Source: Mesorhizobium sp. M2E.F.Ca.ET.219.01.1.1 (GTDB lineage Bacteria > Pseudomonadota > Alphaproteobacteria > Rhizobiales > Rhizobiaceae). Taken from it: a stretch of DNA of 64,000 nt. The notes below the pieces were generated by a model. The model did no database searches, was not told where the DNA came from, and saw only the letters and a program-made list of their open reading frames with translations. The translations under genes were made by a program, and so were the position numbers. Shown here in pieces: positions 18,083 through 26,182 of the stretch; position 1 is the first letter of the stretch; each line of letters starts with the position of its first letter. The stretch is from contig NZ_SADT02000007.1 of the NCBI RefSeq assembly GCF_004016445.2, positions 441,590 to 505,589 on the forward strand, read 5' to 3'.

Positions 18083-20581
18083 ATGGTCGACAGGGATAAC
18101 CGTGATGACTGGAGGCGCGAGCGTTCCCTGCTGGCGCTCGGTCAGGCCATGCGTGGCGAGGACAACACCGTTTCGATTGGCGACAGGGCCAACTCTTCCT
18201 GGCGCGAGGACGCCGCCGCGCGCCACCGCGCAGCGCGTTCCGAGCGCGAAGGAAAGTTGAATCCGCAGTCCAATGATACCGACGAATTTGGCCGTCATCA
18301 GGGACAAGCGCAATCCCAGCCGGTCGAGCCCGAACATGACTGGCGCGGAAAAAATCGGTCTGCGTCGCCCGAGCCGCTCCGTGAAGCTCCTGCGGAGAGC
18401 CAGCAGCCGCAAGCCGCGCCTGAATCGCGTCACACGAGCCGGCCACGAGCCGAGAACGATTCCGAGGAATGGAAGCCGTTGATCGACCCGATGCAGGTCG
18501 TGCACGGTATCACGCGATCCAAGGCGCTGATCCTGTCGACGACCATCCTGGGCGCCGCGCTCGGCGTCGCCATCGCCTTGTCGACGCCGAAGAAATATGA
18601 GGCTACCACCGACGTCATCGTCGATCCGCGCGACCTCAAGCTCACCGATCGCGACCTGACGCAGAACGTGGTCGCCTCGGATGCGACGCTCGCCATCGTC
18701 GAGAACCAGGTCCGCATCCTGACCTCTGGCACCGTCCTCAACAAGGTCGTCACCGATCTCAACCTTACCAATGATCCTGAGTTCAATGGCCAAGGCAATG
18801 GCGGCTTCGGCCTGATGTCGACGCTCCGCTCGATCCTGTCGCGGCAGGATGCAGGTGCTGCGGACGAAGCGCGCAAGCGCGCGTTGGCGGTCGCCAAACT
18901 GTACGACAGCCTCGACGTCGAGCGTGGTGGCAAGACCTTCGTGGTCTCGGTCAGCGCCACCACGCAGAACGCCGAGAAATCCGCCTTGATTGCCAACACC
19001 ATGGTCAAGGCGTTCAAGCAGATCTCCAGCGAGATCCAGTCGAGCACCGCGGGCCGCGCCAATGACGAGCTCACCGCCAGGCTCGACGAACTACGCAAGG
19101 GCGTCGAGACGGCCGAACGCAATGTCGAGGATTTCAGGGCGACGCACGACCTCGTCGACGCGCAGGGCCACCTGATCAGCGACGATCAGATGCTGAAGCT
19201 CAACGAGCAGCTCTCCGTCGCCCGCGCCCGCACGCTGGAGCTCAATGCCCGCGCGGCCTCGGCGCGCTCGCTGAACGTCAATTCGGTCCTCAGCGGCACA
19301 TTGCCCGAGGAGATCAACTCCAACATGATGAGCGAGCTGCGCTCGCAATATGCGGCACTGAAGCAGGAAGCCGACCGTGCCGAGGTCAAGCTCGGGCCGC
19401 GCCATCCGGAGATCGAGGCGTTGAATGCCCAGCTTGCCGGCGCGCGCGAGCGCATAGGCGCCGAGCTGCAGCGCATCGCGTCTTCGCTGCAGGTCGACCT
19501 GAAGCGCTCCGTCCAGCTCGAGCAGGACCTTTCCTCGCGCCTGGCGCAGGCCAAGGTGCAGAGCGGCGACGTCAACAACAACCTGGTCTCGCTGCGCGAG
19601 CTGGAGCGCGAGGCGGCCGCCAAGCGTTCCGTCTACGAGCAGTTCCTGCTGCGCGCCAAGGAGACCGGCGAGCAGAAGGACATCAACACCGCCAACATCA
19701 GCGTCATTTCGGAGGCCTATGCGCCGCTGCAGGCCAAGGGACCGTCGCGCGCCGTGATGGCCGTGGCCGGTCTGTTTGCCGGCCTGTTCGCCGGCATCGG
19801 CCTGGGCGCGCTGCGCGGCATCCTTGCCAGCCTGCGTGAGACGGCCGATGGCCGCTCGCGGCGCAGGGTCGACGAGCGCCTTCCAGTCGTGGAGAACAGT
19901 TCCAACCACGCCGCTCCACCGGTGCCGCCGCTCGTCACGCCGCCACCGGTCGTGACACCGCCGCCCGCCCGCCCGGTCGCCCCACCACCGGCCGCGTCCT
20001 TCACGCCGCAGCCTCCCGCTCCGTCTTTCACGCCGCCTACGGCTCCGGCATTCACGCCGTCGCCAGCCGCGTCTTTCACACCGCCGCCTGCCTCACCCCC
20101 GACACCTCCACCGGCGGCTGCTCCCGCGCCCGCCCAGCCCGTCGCGCCGCCATCGACATCGGACAACGATGCCGGCCGCCCGGGACTCTTCGGCTCGCTG
20201 GCCTCGGCGCTTCGCTATTTCGTGCGGCGCGAGCCGGCTGACACGGTCGACCTGGACACCGTTCCACCCGAAAGCGCCTGGCGCGCGCCCAGCCGGGAGG
20301 AACGCTATTCTCGGGCTGAAGCCCCGGCGCGGGAGAATGTCCAGCCGCCATACGAGCAGGGCTATTCCTATCGGCCGGACCATGCGCGGTCCGATCCCTA
20401 CGAGGATCATTATCCGGCATCGCCGGCAGCCTATCATCCGCAACCGCCGGCCGTCGGCGACGCCCGCCGGCCGTCCGCCGACCAGCAGGGTGAGATCGAC
20501 GAGATCCGCGCCAGCCTGCGCGAATTCCGCGAGGCGGTGCGCGAGCTGACCGAAAGCCGCTCGCGTCGCCGCTATTTCTAA
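18083..20581 (+). CDS. ExoP/GumC-like polysaccharide co-polymerase without kinase domain, proline-rich tail
   Basis: The protein has 832 residues from ATG 18083 (AGGA just upstream). Residues 1-130 are a polar, probably disordered cytoplasmic extension. Membrane helix 1 is at about 148-166, followed by the Wzz domain (ALSTPKKYEATTDVIVDPRD), a long periplasmic coiled coil with the GNVR-type region (LRELEREAAAKRSVYEQFLL), and helix 2 at about 553-578. The cytoplasmic part has no Walker A or tyrosine-kinase motif. Instead residues about 610-690 are Pro-rich with repeated FTPPP/FTPSP units, and the end (ASLREFREAVRELTESRSRR) is a short helix. Full ExoP proteins carry a BY-kinase here. It likely controls chain length with the polymerase and flippase encoded nearby. 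Confidence 0.88.
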   Translation: MVDRDNRDDWRRERSLLALGQAMRGEDNTVSIGDRANSSWREDAAARHRAARSEREGKLNPQSNDTDEFGRHQGQAQSQPVEPEHDWRGKNRSASPEPLREAPAESQQPQAAPESRHTSRPRAENDSEEWKPLIDPMQVVHGITRSKALILSTTILGAALGVAIALSTPKKYEATTDVIVDPRDLKLTDRDLTQNVVASDATLAIVENQVRILTSGTVLNKVVTDLNLTNDPEFNGQGNGGFGLMSTLRSILSRQDAGAADEARKRALAVAKLYDSLDVERGGKTFVVSVSATTQNAEKSALIANTMVKAFKQISSEIQSSTAGRANDELTARLDELRKGVETAERNVEDFRATHDLVDAQGHLISDDQMLKLNEQLSVARARTLELNARAASARSLNVNSVLSGTLPEEINSNMMSELRSQYAALKQEADRAEVKLGPRHPEIEALNAQLAGARERIGAELQRIASSLQVDLKRSVQLEQDLSSRLAQAKVQSGDVNNNLVSLRELEREAAAKRSVYEQFLLRAKETGEQKDINTANISVISEAYAPLQAKGPSRAVMAVAGLFAGLFAGIGLGALRGILASLRETADGRSRRRVDERLPVVENSSNHAAPPVPPLVTPPPVVTPPPARPVAPPPAASFTPQPPAPSFTPPTAPAFTPSPAASFTPPPASPPTPPPAAAPAPAQPVAPPSTSDNDAGRPGLFGSLASALRYFVRREPADTVDLDTVPPESAWRAPSREERYSRAEAPARENVQPPYEQGYSYRPDHARSDPYEDHYPASPAAYHPQPPAVGDARRPSADQQGEIDEIRASLREFREAVRELTESRSRRRYF

Positions 20582-20809
20582 GGCGCCGGTGTTCTTGGCC
20601 ACCCATATTTCTTAGCCACTCGACCTTCGATAAAAGCGACCGGTTTCGGGTTTACGGCATCCGACGACGCTTTGACGGGATTGCCTTGGCGAATTTTCGT
20701 GAAAATGCCCCGCGGCATTTCGGCCGGCCGCGCCCTGCGTCGGCGGTTCGGGATGCCGGATTGAGGCATGGGGCATGCATCGATGCGGCCTCGAAACGGA
20801 GAGTTCGTG

Positions 20810-21709
20810 ATGACCGAAGTGATTGACGGAAAGCGTGTCGCCGAGGATGTGGTTTCGAAGGTCAAGGCGCTGACGTCGGAGCTTTCGGCCAAGGGCGCCA
20901 CCAAGCCCGGCCTTGCGGTGGTCATTGTCGGCGAGGATCCGGCAAGCCAGGTCTACGTCGCCTCGAAATCGCGCACCGCCAAGGAATGCGGCTTCCATTC
21001 GCTCCAGCATACGCTGCCGGCCGACACCACAGAGGAACAATTGCTGCAGATCATCGGCGATCTCAACGCCGACAAGTCGATCCACGGCATCCTCGTACAG
21101 TTGCCGCTTCCAGGCCATATCGACGCCGGCAAGGTGATCCAGACGATCGCGCCGGAGAAGGATGTCGACGGCTTCCACTTCATCAATGTCGGCAAGCTCG
21201 GCACCGGCGAGCTCGAGACGGCCTTCGTGCCCTGCACGCCGGCGGGCTCGATGCTTCTGATCGAGCGCGTGCGCGGCAAGGACCTTTCCGGCCTCAACGC
21301 CGTTGTCGTCGGCCGCTCCAACATCGTCGGCAAGCCGATGGCTAATCTGCTGCTCGCCGCCAACTGCACGGTCACCATTGCCCACAGCCGCACCAGGGAC
21401 CTGCCGGCGCTGGCGCGTACCGCCGATATCCTGGTCGCCGCGGTCGGCCGTCCCGAGATGGTCAAGGGCGACTGGGTGAAGCCCGGCGCCACCGTCATCG
21501 ACGTCGGCATCAACCGCATCCCGGCGCCGGAGAAGGGCGAAGGCAAGAGCCGCCTGGTCGGCGACGTCGCCTACGCCGAGGCGGCCAAGGTCGCCGGCGC
21601 CATCACGCCGGTCCCTGGCGGCGTCGGGCCGATGACCATTGCCATGCTGATGGCGAACACTGTAGCTTCCGCCTACCTCGCGGCCGGGCTGAAGCGGCCG
21701 TCCTTCTGA
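20810..21709 (+). CDS. folD: Bifunctional methylenetetrahydrofolate dehydrogenase / methenyltetrahydrofolate cyclohydrolase
   Basis: FolD interconverts 5,10-methylene-, methenyl- and 10-formyl-tetrahydrofolate in one-carbon metabolism. The protein has 299 residues from ATG 20810, behind AACGGAGAG. The family signatures are complete: YVASKSRTAKECGF with the catalytic Lys, VQLPLPGH, PCTPAGSMLLI, VVGRSNIVGKPMANLLL and the C-terminal PGGVGPMTIAMLMANT. The gene is followed after 14 bases by an AraC-type regulator and may be co-transcribed with it. Confidence 0.97.
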   Translation: MTEVIDGKRVAEDVVSKVKALTSELSAKGATKPGLAVVIVGEDPASQVYVASKSRTAKECGFHSLQHTLPADTTEEQLLQIIGDLNADKSIHGILVQLPLPGHIDAGKVIQTIAPEKDVDGFHFINVGKLGTGELETAFVPCTPAGSMLLIERVRGKDLSGLNAVVVGRSNIVGKPMANLLLAANCTVTIAHSRTRDLPALARTADILVAAVGRPEMVKGDWVKPGATVIDVGINRIPAPEKGEGKSRLVGDVAYAEAAKVAGAITPVPGGVGPMTIAMLMANTVASAYLAAGLKRPSF

Positions 21710-21723
21710 TCGAAAGCAGATCC

Positions 21724-22722
21724 TTGCCGAACCTTACTGCTCCTATCGAACGGCCGATCACGAACGATCCCGTTCAGGGCGGCCGCCAGTTCGGCTTTCT
21801 GCTGGTCGACAAATTCTCGATGTTCTCGCTGGCGGCGGCCATCGACTGCTTCCGCTCGGCCAACCGCCTGCTCGGTCGCGACTTCTACGGCTGGACGACG
21901 ATTTCGGCCGATGGCGACGCGGTCATGGCCTCCAACGGCCTGCCGCTCAAGATCGACTATTCGGTCGCCGACATGCCGCCGGTCGACATCCTGTTCGTCT
22001 CGGTCGGGCTCACCACCGAATTCCCCGGCAAGAGCAAGGTGCTGGCCGCGCTGCGCAGCTGGGGCCGGCGCGGCAATGCGCTGGGGGCGCTCTCGGTCGG
22101 CTCCTATCTTTTGGCCGAGGCCGGACAGCTCGACGGCTACCGCTGCACCATCCATTGGGAAAACCGCGCCGGCTTCATGGAGCGCTTTCCCGACATCAAC
22201 TGCACCGGCAACGTCTTCGAGATCGACCGCAAGCGCTACACCTGCGCCGGCGGCACAACCTCGATCGACCTGATGCTGGAGATCGTGCGCGGCGATTTCG
22301 GCTCCAACCTCGCCAATGGCGTCGCCAACCAGTTCCAGCACGAGCGCATCCGTTCGGCCGGCGACCGCCAGCGCGTCGGACCTGAGCGCGACCTCACCGG
22401 CAAGTCGGAGAAGCTCAGGCGCATCGTCGAATTGATGGCCGACCATCTCGACGAACCACTGTCGGCCGTGCAGCTCGCCAAGTCAGCAGGGCTTTCGGTG
22501 CGGCAGGTCGAGCGCCTGTTCCTGCGCCACCTTAGCGTGACGCCCGGCCGCTATTACATGCGGCTGAGGCTCGAACGCGCGCGCGAGTTGCTGCGCCAGA
22601 CCAACATGCCGATCCTCGACGTGGCGATCGCCACCGGCTTCACCTCGCATTCCTATTTCGCGCAGAGCTATCGGCTGCAGTTCGGCCGGCCGCCATCGGA
22701 AGAGCGGCGCACCACCTATTGA
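21724..22722 (+). CDS. GlxA-family transcriptional regulator (DJ-1/PfpI-like plus AraC DNA-binding domain)
   Basis: The protein has 332 residues if the TTG at 21724 is the start; no ATG lies near the N-terminus. Residues about 20-190 are an amidase/DJ-1-like domain (FGFLLVDKFSMFSLAAAIDC, ALGALSVGSYLLAEAG); a Ser stands where catalytic members have Cys. Residues about 225-325 are two AraC helix-turn-helix motifs (SAVQLAKSAGLSVRQVERLF and ILDVAIATGFTSHSYFAQSY followed by FGRPPSE). Related regulators respond to glycine betaine, carnitine or arginine. Its place 14 bases after folD suggests control of demethylation-linked one-carbon flow, which is inference. Confidence 0.88.
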   Translation: MPNLTAPIERPITNDPVQGGRQFGFLLVDKFSMFSLAAAIDCFRSANRLLGRDFYGWTTISADGDAVMASNGLPLKIDYSVADMPPVDILFVSVGLTTEFPGKSKVLAALRSWGRRGNALGALSVGSYLLAEAGQLDGYRCTIHWENRAGFMERFPDINCTGNVFEIDRKRYTCAGGTTSIDLMLEIVRGDFGSNLANGVANQFQHERIRSAGDRQRVGPERDLTGKSEKLRRIVELMADHLDEPLSAVQLAKSAGLSVRQVERLFLRHLSVTPGRYYMRLRLERARELLRQTNMPILDVAIATGFTSHSYFAQSYRLQFGRPPSEERRTTY

Positions 22723-22854
22723 TCTCGCAGAAAGATCGTCGGATCCGGCGGTGCCGGCACCTCACATTTTGGCCGGGTTGAAATCCTTGGCAAGCCAAGC
22801 AAGTCTGGCCGCCGGGGATGTGCCGTCGGTTGGCGTCGAGCCAGCGATGCCCGG

Positions 22855-24324
22855 ATGCTAGACGAAGCCCGACCTGGGCGCGTGCGGCAAATGCGGGCAG
22901 ATACGGGCACTAGGGGGCAGGCTTTGGCGAGCGGGCGCGACCGTCGGCTGAACGATTGGAAGGAAATCGCTGCCTTCTTCGGCCGCGACGAGCGCACCGT
23001 GCGGCGCTGGGAGCGCCAACGCGGCCTGCCGGTTCACCGGATTTCCGGCGGGGCGAGGAACCTCGTCTTTGCCTATGCCGATGAGCTGGAGCGATGGCTG
23101 CGGGGCGACGCGGCCGCACCGACTGAAGCGCCTGCGACCGAGACCGCCGCGGCGGCATTCGGTGAAATGCCGCAGGTTCCATCGGCCGACTCTGATCGGA
23201 TCTCACGGGTGCCCGGCTCTTCCCGTTACCGGCCGGCTCTCCTCATCGCCAGCGCGATCACGCTCTTTGCCGTGGTCGCCGTCGCCGGAATCCTTTCGAT
23301 GCGCGATGCTCCCATCTTGCCGGGTCGCGCTACCCACAGGCCGGACCCCAAGGTCCAGGATCTCTATCTCGATGCCGTCTATTACCTGGAGACAAGGCAG
23401 GCGAGCGGGCTGAACCGCGCCATGCAACTGCTCACCGAGGCGACCACGCTCGATCCCGAATATGCCGACGCCTATGCCAAGCTGGCCGACACCTACAACA
23501 TGGTCAGCCAGTTCACCCTGATGCCGGCGAGGGACGCCTATCCGAAGGCGCAGGCGGCCGCCAACCGCGCCATCGCGCTCGACCCTGACAATGCCGGCGG
23601 CTATGCCGCGCTCGCCTTCGCGGCTTTCTACTGGGACAAGGACTTTGCCCGCTCGCGCGCGCTGTTCGAGCGGGCGATCCGGCTAGACCCGGGCTCGGCC
23701 CAGACCCATCACTGGTACGCGCTGACACTCATGGTCGCAGGCGAAACGGAACGGCCCCTGAGCGAGATCGGCAAGGCGCAGGAGCTCAACCCGCAGTCGC
23801 GCAGCATCCTTGCCAACAAGGCGCTCATCCTGTTCCATGCCGGCCGCGTCGACGAGGCCCTGGCGATCCTGCAGCCGCTTGCCGAGGCGGAGCCGAACCT
23901 GCGTTCGCCGCCCGAATATCTCGCCACCATCTACCTCGACCAGCATCGCTGGAGCGATTTCCTGCGTGAGTGTCGGCTTGCCGCCGTCATCTCCGGCAAC
24001 GATGCCCGCCGGGCGATTGCCGATGCCGCCGAAAAGGGTCTGGATGAGGAGGGCGGCGATGGCCTGTTGAAGGCGATGTTTTCCGAGCAACTGCGGCAAT
24101 ACCAGCGCGACCGCGAACCTGCCTACAAGGTAGCCGCCACCGCCGCGATGCTCGGCTGCGGCGACGACGCGATCCGCTATCTTGAGGAATCGGCAAGGCG
24201 CAAGGAGGACGATCTGCTTGGCGTACGCATCGATCCGGCCTTCAGGGGACTGCGCAGCGATCCGCGCTACGGGGCGATCGTAGAGGCCGAGGGCTTTGTC
24301 CCGATACAGGCGCCGGGCTCCTGA
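22855..24324 (+). CDS. Membrane-anchored helix-turn-helix protein with TPR repeats
   Basis: The protein has 489 residues if ATG 22855 is used; ATG 22891 is another option, and no strong ribosome site decides. Residues about 33-82 (LNDWKEIAAFFGRDERTVRR, then RWERQRGLPVHRI) form a helix-turn-helix. A single membrane helix is at about 127-148 (PALLIASAITLFAVVAVAGI). The outer part is tetratricopeptide repeats (AYAKLADTYNMVSQF, YAALAFAAFYWDKDFARSRA and later units). The order DNA-binding domain, membrane helix, TPR is that of CadC-like one-component regulators. The target and signal are not evident. Confidence 0.75.
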   Translation: MLDEARPGRVRQMRADTGTRGQALASGRDRRLNDWKEIAAFFGRDERTVRRWERQRGLPVHRISGGARNLVFAYADELERWLRGDAAAPTEAPATETAAAAFGEMPQVPSADSDRISRVPGSSRYRPALLIASAITLFAVVAVAGILSMRDAPILPGRATHRPDPKVQDLYLDAVYYLETRQASGLNRAMQLLTEATTLDPEYADAYAKLADTYNMVSQFTLMPARDAYPKAQAAANRAIALDPDNAGGYAALAFAAFYWDKDFARSRALFERAIRLDPGSAQTHHWYALTLMVAGETERPLSEIGKAQELNPQSRSILANKALILFHAGRVDEALAILQPLAEAEPNLRSPPEYLATIYLDQHRWSDFLRECRLAAVISGNDARRAIADAAEKGLDEEGGDGLLKAMFSEQLRQYQRDREPAYKVAATAAMLGCGDDAIRYLEESARRKEDDLLGVRIDPAFRGLRSDPRYGAIVEAEGFVPIQAPGS

Positions 24325-24456
24325 GTGAAACGGGTCGCGCTGGACACAAACCCGGCCACACGTTTTGCGCGACATGCATCAGCTTTGCAGCTTGTCTCCG
24401 CAGGCCACCTAAAATAGCTTTCCGGGCGCGGACGAGGGAATAATCAGGAGACATCC

Positions 24457-26115
24457 ATGGCGGGACTGATACGGAGCGTCGCTGCGGCGGCCCTCCTTTT
24501 GTCGATGACCAGTTTTGGCTTTGCCGCCAACAAGGTCATCATCATCCTTGATGCATCCGGCTCGATGTGGGCCCAGATCGACGGCAAGCCGAAGCTGGAG
24601 ATCGCGCGTGAATCGCTGCGCACGGTGCTGCAGTCGGTGCCGGCCGACGACGAGATCGGCTTCATGGCCTATGGCCACCGCACCAAAGGCAGCTGCGACG
24701 ACATCGAGCTGATCGTGCCGCCGCAGGCTGGCTCCGCCAGCGCCATTTCGGCGGCGGCCGACAGCATGAAATTCCTGGGCAAGACGCCGCTCACGGCCGC
24801 CGTCAAGCAGGCCGCCGAGGCGCTGAAATATACCGAGGACAAGGCAACAGTGGTGCTGATCACCGACGGGCTGGAGACCTGCGGCGGTGATCCCTGCGCG
24901 CTCGGCAAGGAGCTCAAGGAAAGCGGCGTCGATTTCACCGCCGATGTCGTCGGCTTCGGCCTGACCGCCGACGAGGGCAAGCAGATCGCCTGCCTTGCCG
25001 AGAACACCGGCGGCAAATACATCCAGGCCTCCGACGAGAAAGGGCTGCAGGACGCCCTGGTCGAGACCGTGGCGGCCCCGGCTCCGGCGCCTGAGCCGGC
25101 TCCGGCACCCGCGCCGGCGCCCGAGCCCGCCAAGCCTGAATTCAATTTCATGCCGAGCGTGGTCATGGCCGAGGGAGGTCCCGAGATATCCGACAACAGC
25201 AATGCCTGGGAAATCTACAAGGCCAATGCGGACGGCTCGCGCGGCGATCAGGTCATGACCGAGTATGGCGAGCTGAAAACCAATCTCGAACCGGGCGACT
25301 ATATCGTCGTCGGCCGCGACGACGAGGCAAGAAGCGAGCAGAAGATCAGAATAGAGGCCGGCCAGGTTTACAAGCCGCTGTTCACGCTCAACGGCGGGAC
25401 GCTGGTTATCCATCCGCATGCGAGCCAGGGATCGGAGATCAGCGGCGAGGCGCGTGTCGACTTCGCCTATCCCGGCGGCAGCACCACCCACTATGGCGAC
25501 GCCAAGGCCACGGTGCCCGCCGGCGAGCAGAAGGTGACGGTGCAGATCGGCGCCGGCACGGTAACCGAGACCATCCAGCTTGCTGCAGGACAGACGGTCG
25601 AGAAGGACGTCGTCGTCGGCGTCGGTCACGCCGTGCTCAATGCCTTCTATACGGCAGGCGGTGACAAGGCCGACAATTCCGGCATTAGCTTCGAAATTGT
25701 AAAGGCTAAGAAGAAGATCGACGGTTCCCGCGAAAGCGTCGAGCACTCCTATGGTCCCGACAGCAAGTTCTGGCTGCCGCCAGACGACTATGTCGCGCTC
25801 ACCACGCTTGATCTGGCCGTTGCCGAGCAGCCCTTCACCATCAAGGCCGGCGACAACCAGAACATCAAGGTCACGCTCGACGCCGGCGTGCTGGCGATGT
25901 CGGCGCCCGGCGCCTACTCGATCGAGGTGTTCTCGTCGAAGAAAGACATAGAGGGCAAGCGCAAGTCGCTGGGTTTGAGCTATGGCGACAGCTGGCAGCA
26001 GACGATTCCCGCCGGCGACTATGTGGTCGTGCGTCACGCCTCCGACCAGGGCCAGGACAAGGAAATGCCGGTGACCATCAAGGCCGGCGAGCGAACCGAG
26101 ATCGCGGTTCAGTAG
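24457..26115 (+). CDS. Exported von Willebrand factor A domain protein
   Basis: The protein has 552 residues from ATG 24457, with CAGGAG upstream. A signal peptide covers residues 1-24. The vWA domain follows directly, with a complete MIDAS metal site: Asp32, Ser34 and Ser36 in DASGSMW, a Thr in GKTPLTAAV and an Asp in LITDGLETCGG. An Ala/Pro linker (about 206-226) leads to about 320 residues of beta-rich repeats containing recurring PPDDY/PAGDY and DNQNIKVTL-like units. The protein is probably periplasmic or surface-located and binds ligand through the metal. It is the last gene before a two-way terminator. No partner gene is obvious. Confidence 0.85.
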   Translation: MAGLIRSVAAAALLLSMTSFGFAANKVIIILDASGSMWAQIDGKPKLEIARESLRTVLQSVPADDEIGFMAYGHRTKGSCDDIELIVPPQAGSASAISAAADSMKFLGKTPLTAAVKQAAEALKYTEDKATVVLITDGLETCGGDPCALGKELKESGVDFTADVVGFGLTADEGKQIACLAENTGGKYIQASDEKGLQDALVETVAAPAPAPEPAPAPAPAPEPAKPEFNFMPSVVMAEGGPEISDNSNAWEIYKANADGSRGDQVMTEYGELKTNLEPGDYIVVGRDDEARSEQKIRIEAGQVYKPLFTLNGGTLVIHPHASQGSEISGEARVDFAYPGGSTTHYGDAKATVPAGEQKVTVQIGAGTVTETIQLAAGQTVEKDVVVGVGHAVLNAFYTAGGDKADNSGISFEIVKAKKKIDGSRESVEHSYGPDSKFWLPPDDYVALTTLDLAVAEQPFTIKAGDNQNIKVTLDAGVLAMSAPGAYSIEVFSSKKDIEGKRKSLGLSYGDSWQQTIPAGDYVVVRHASDQGQDKEMPVTIKAGERTEIAVQ

Positions 26116-26130
26116 TCGTTTCGGCCGGAA

Positions 26131-26168
26131 CAAAGAGAAAGGGCGGCGCGAGGCCGCCCTTTCTCTTT
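26131..26168. terminator. Bidirectional rho-independent terminator
   Basis: A 16-bp stem (AAAGAGAAAGGGCGGC paired with GCCGCCCTTTCTCTTT) closes a 4-5-base loop, with A-rich and T-rich flanks on opposite sides. It serves the vWA gene on the plus strand and the zwf-pgl-edd operon on the minus strand. Confidence 0.9.
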
Positions 26169-26182
26169 TGACACCGGAAACG

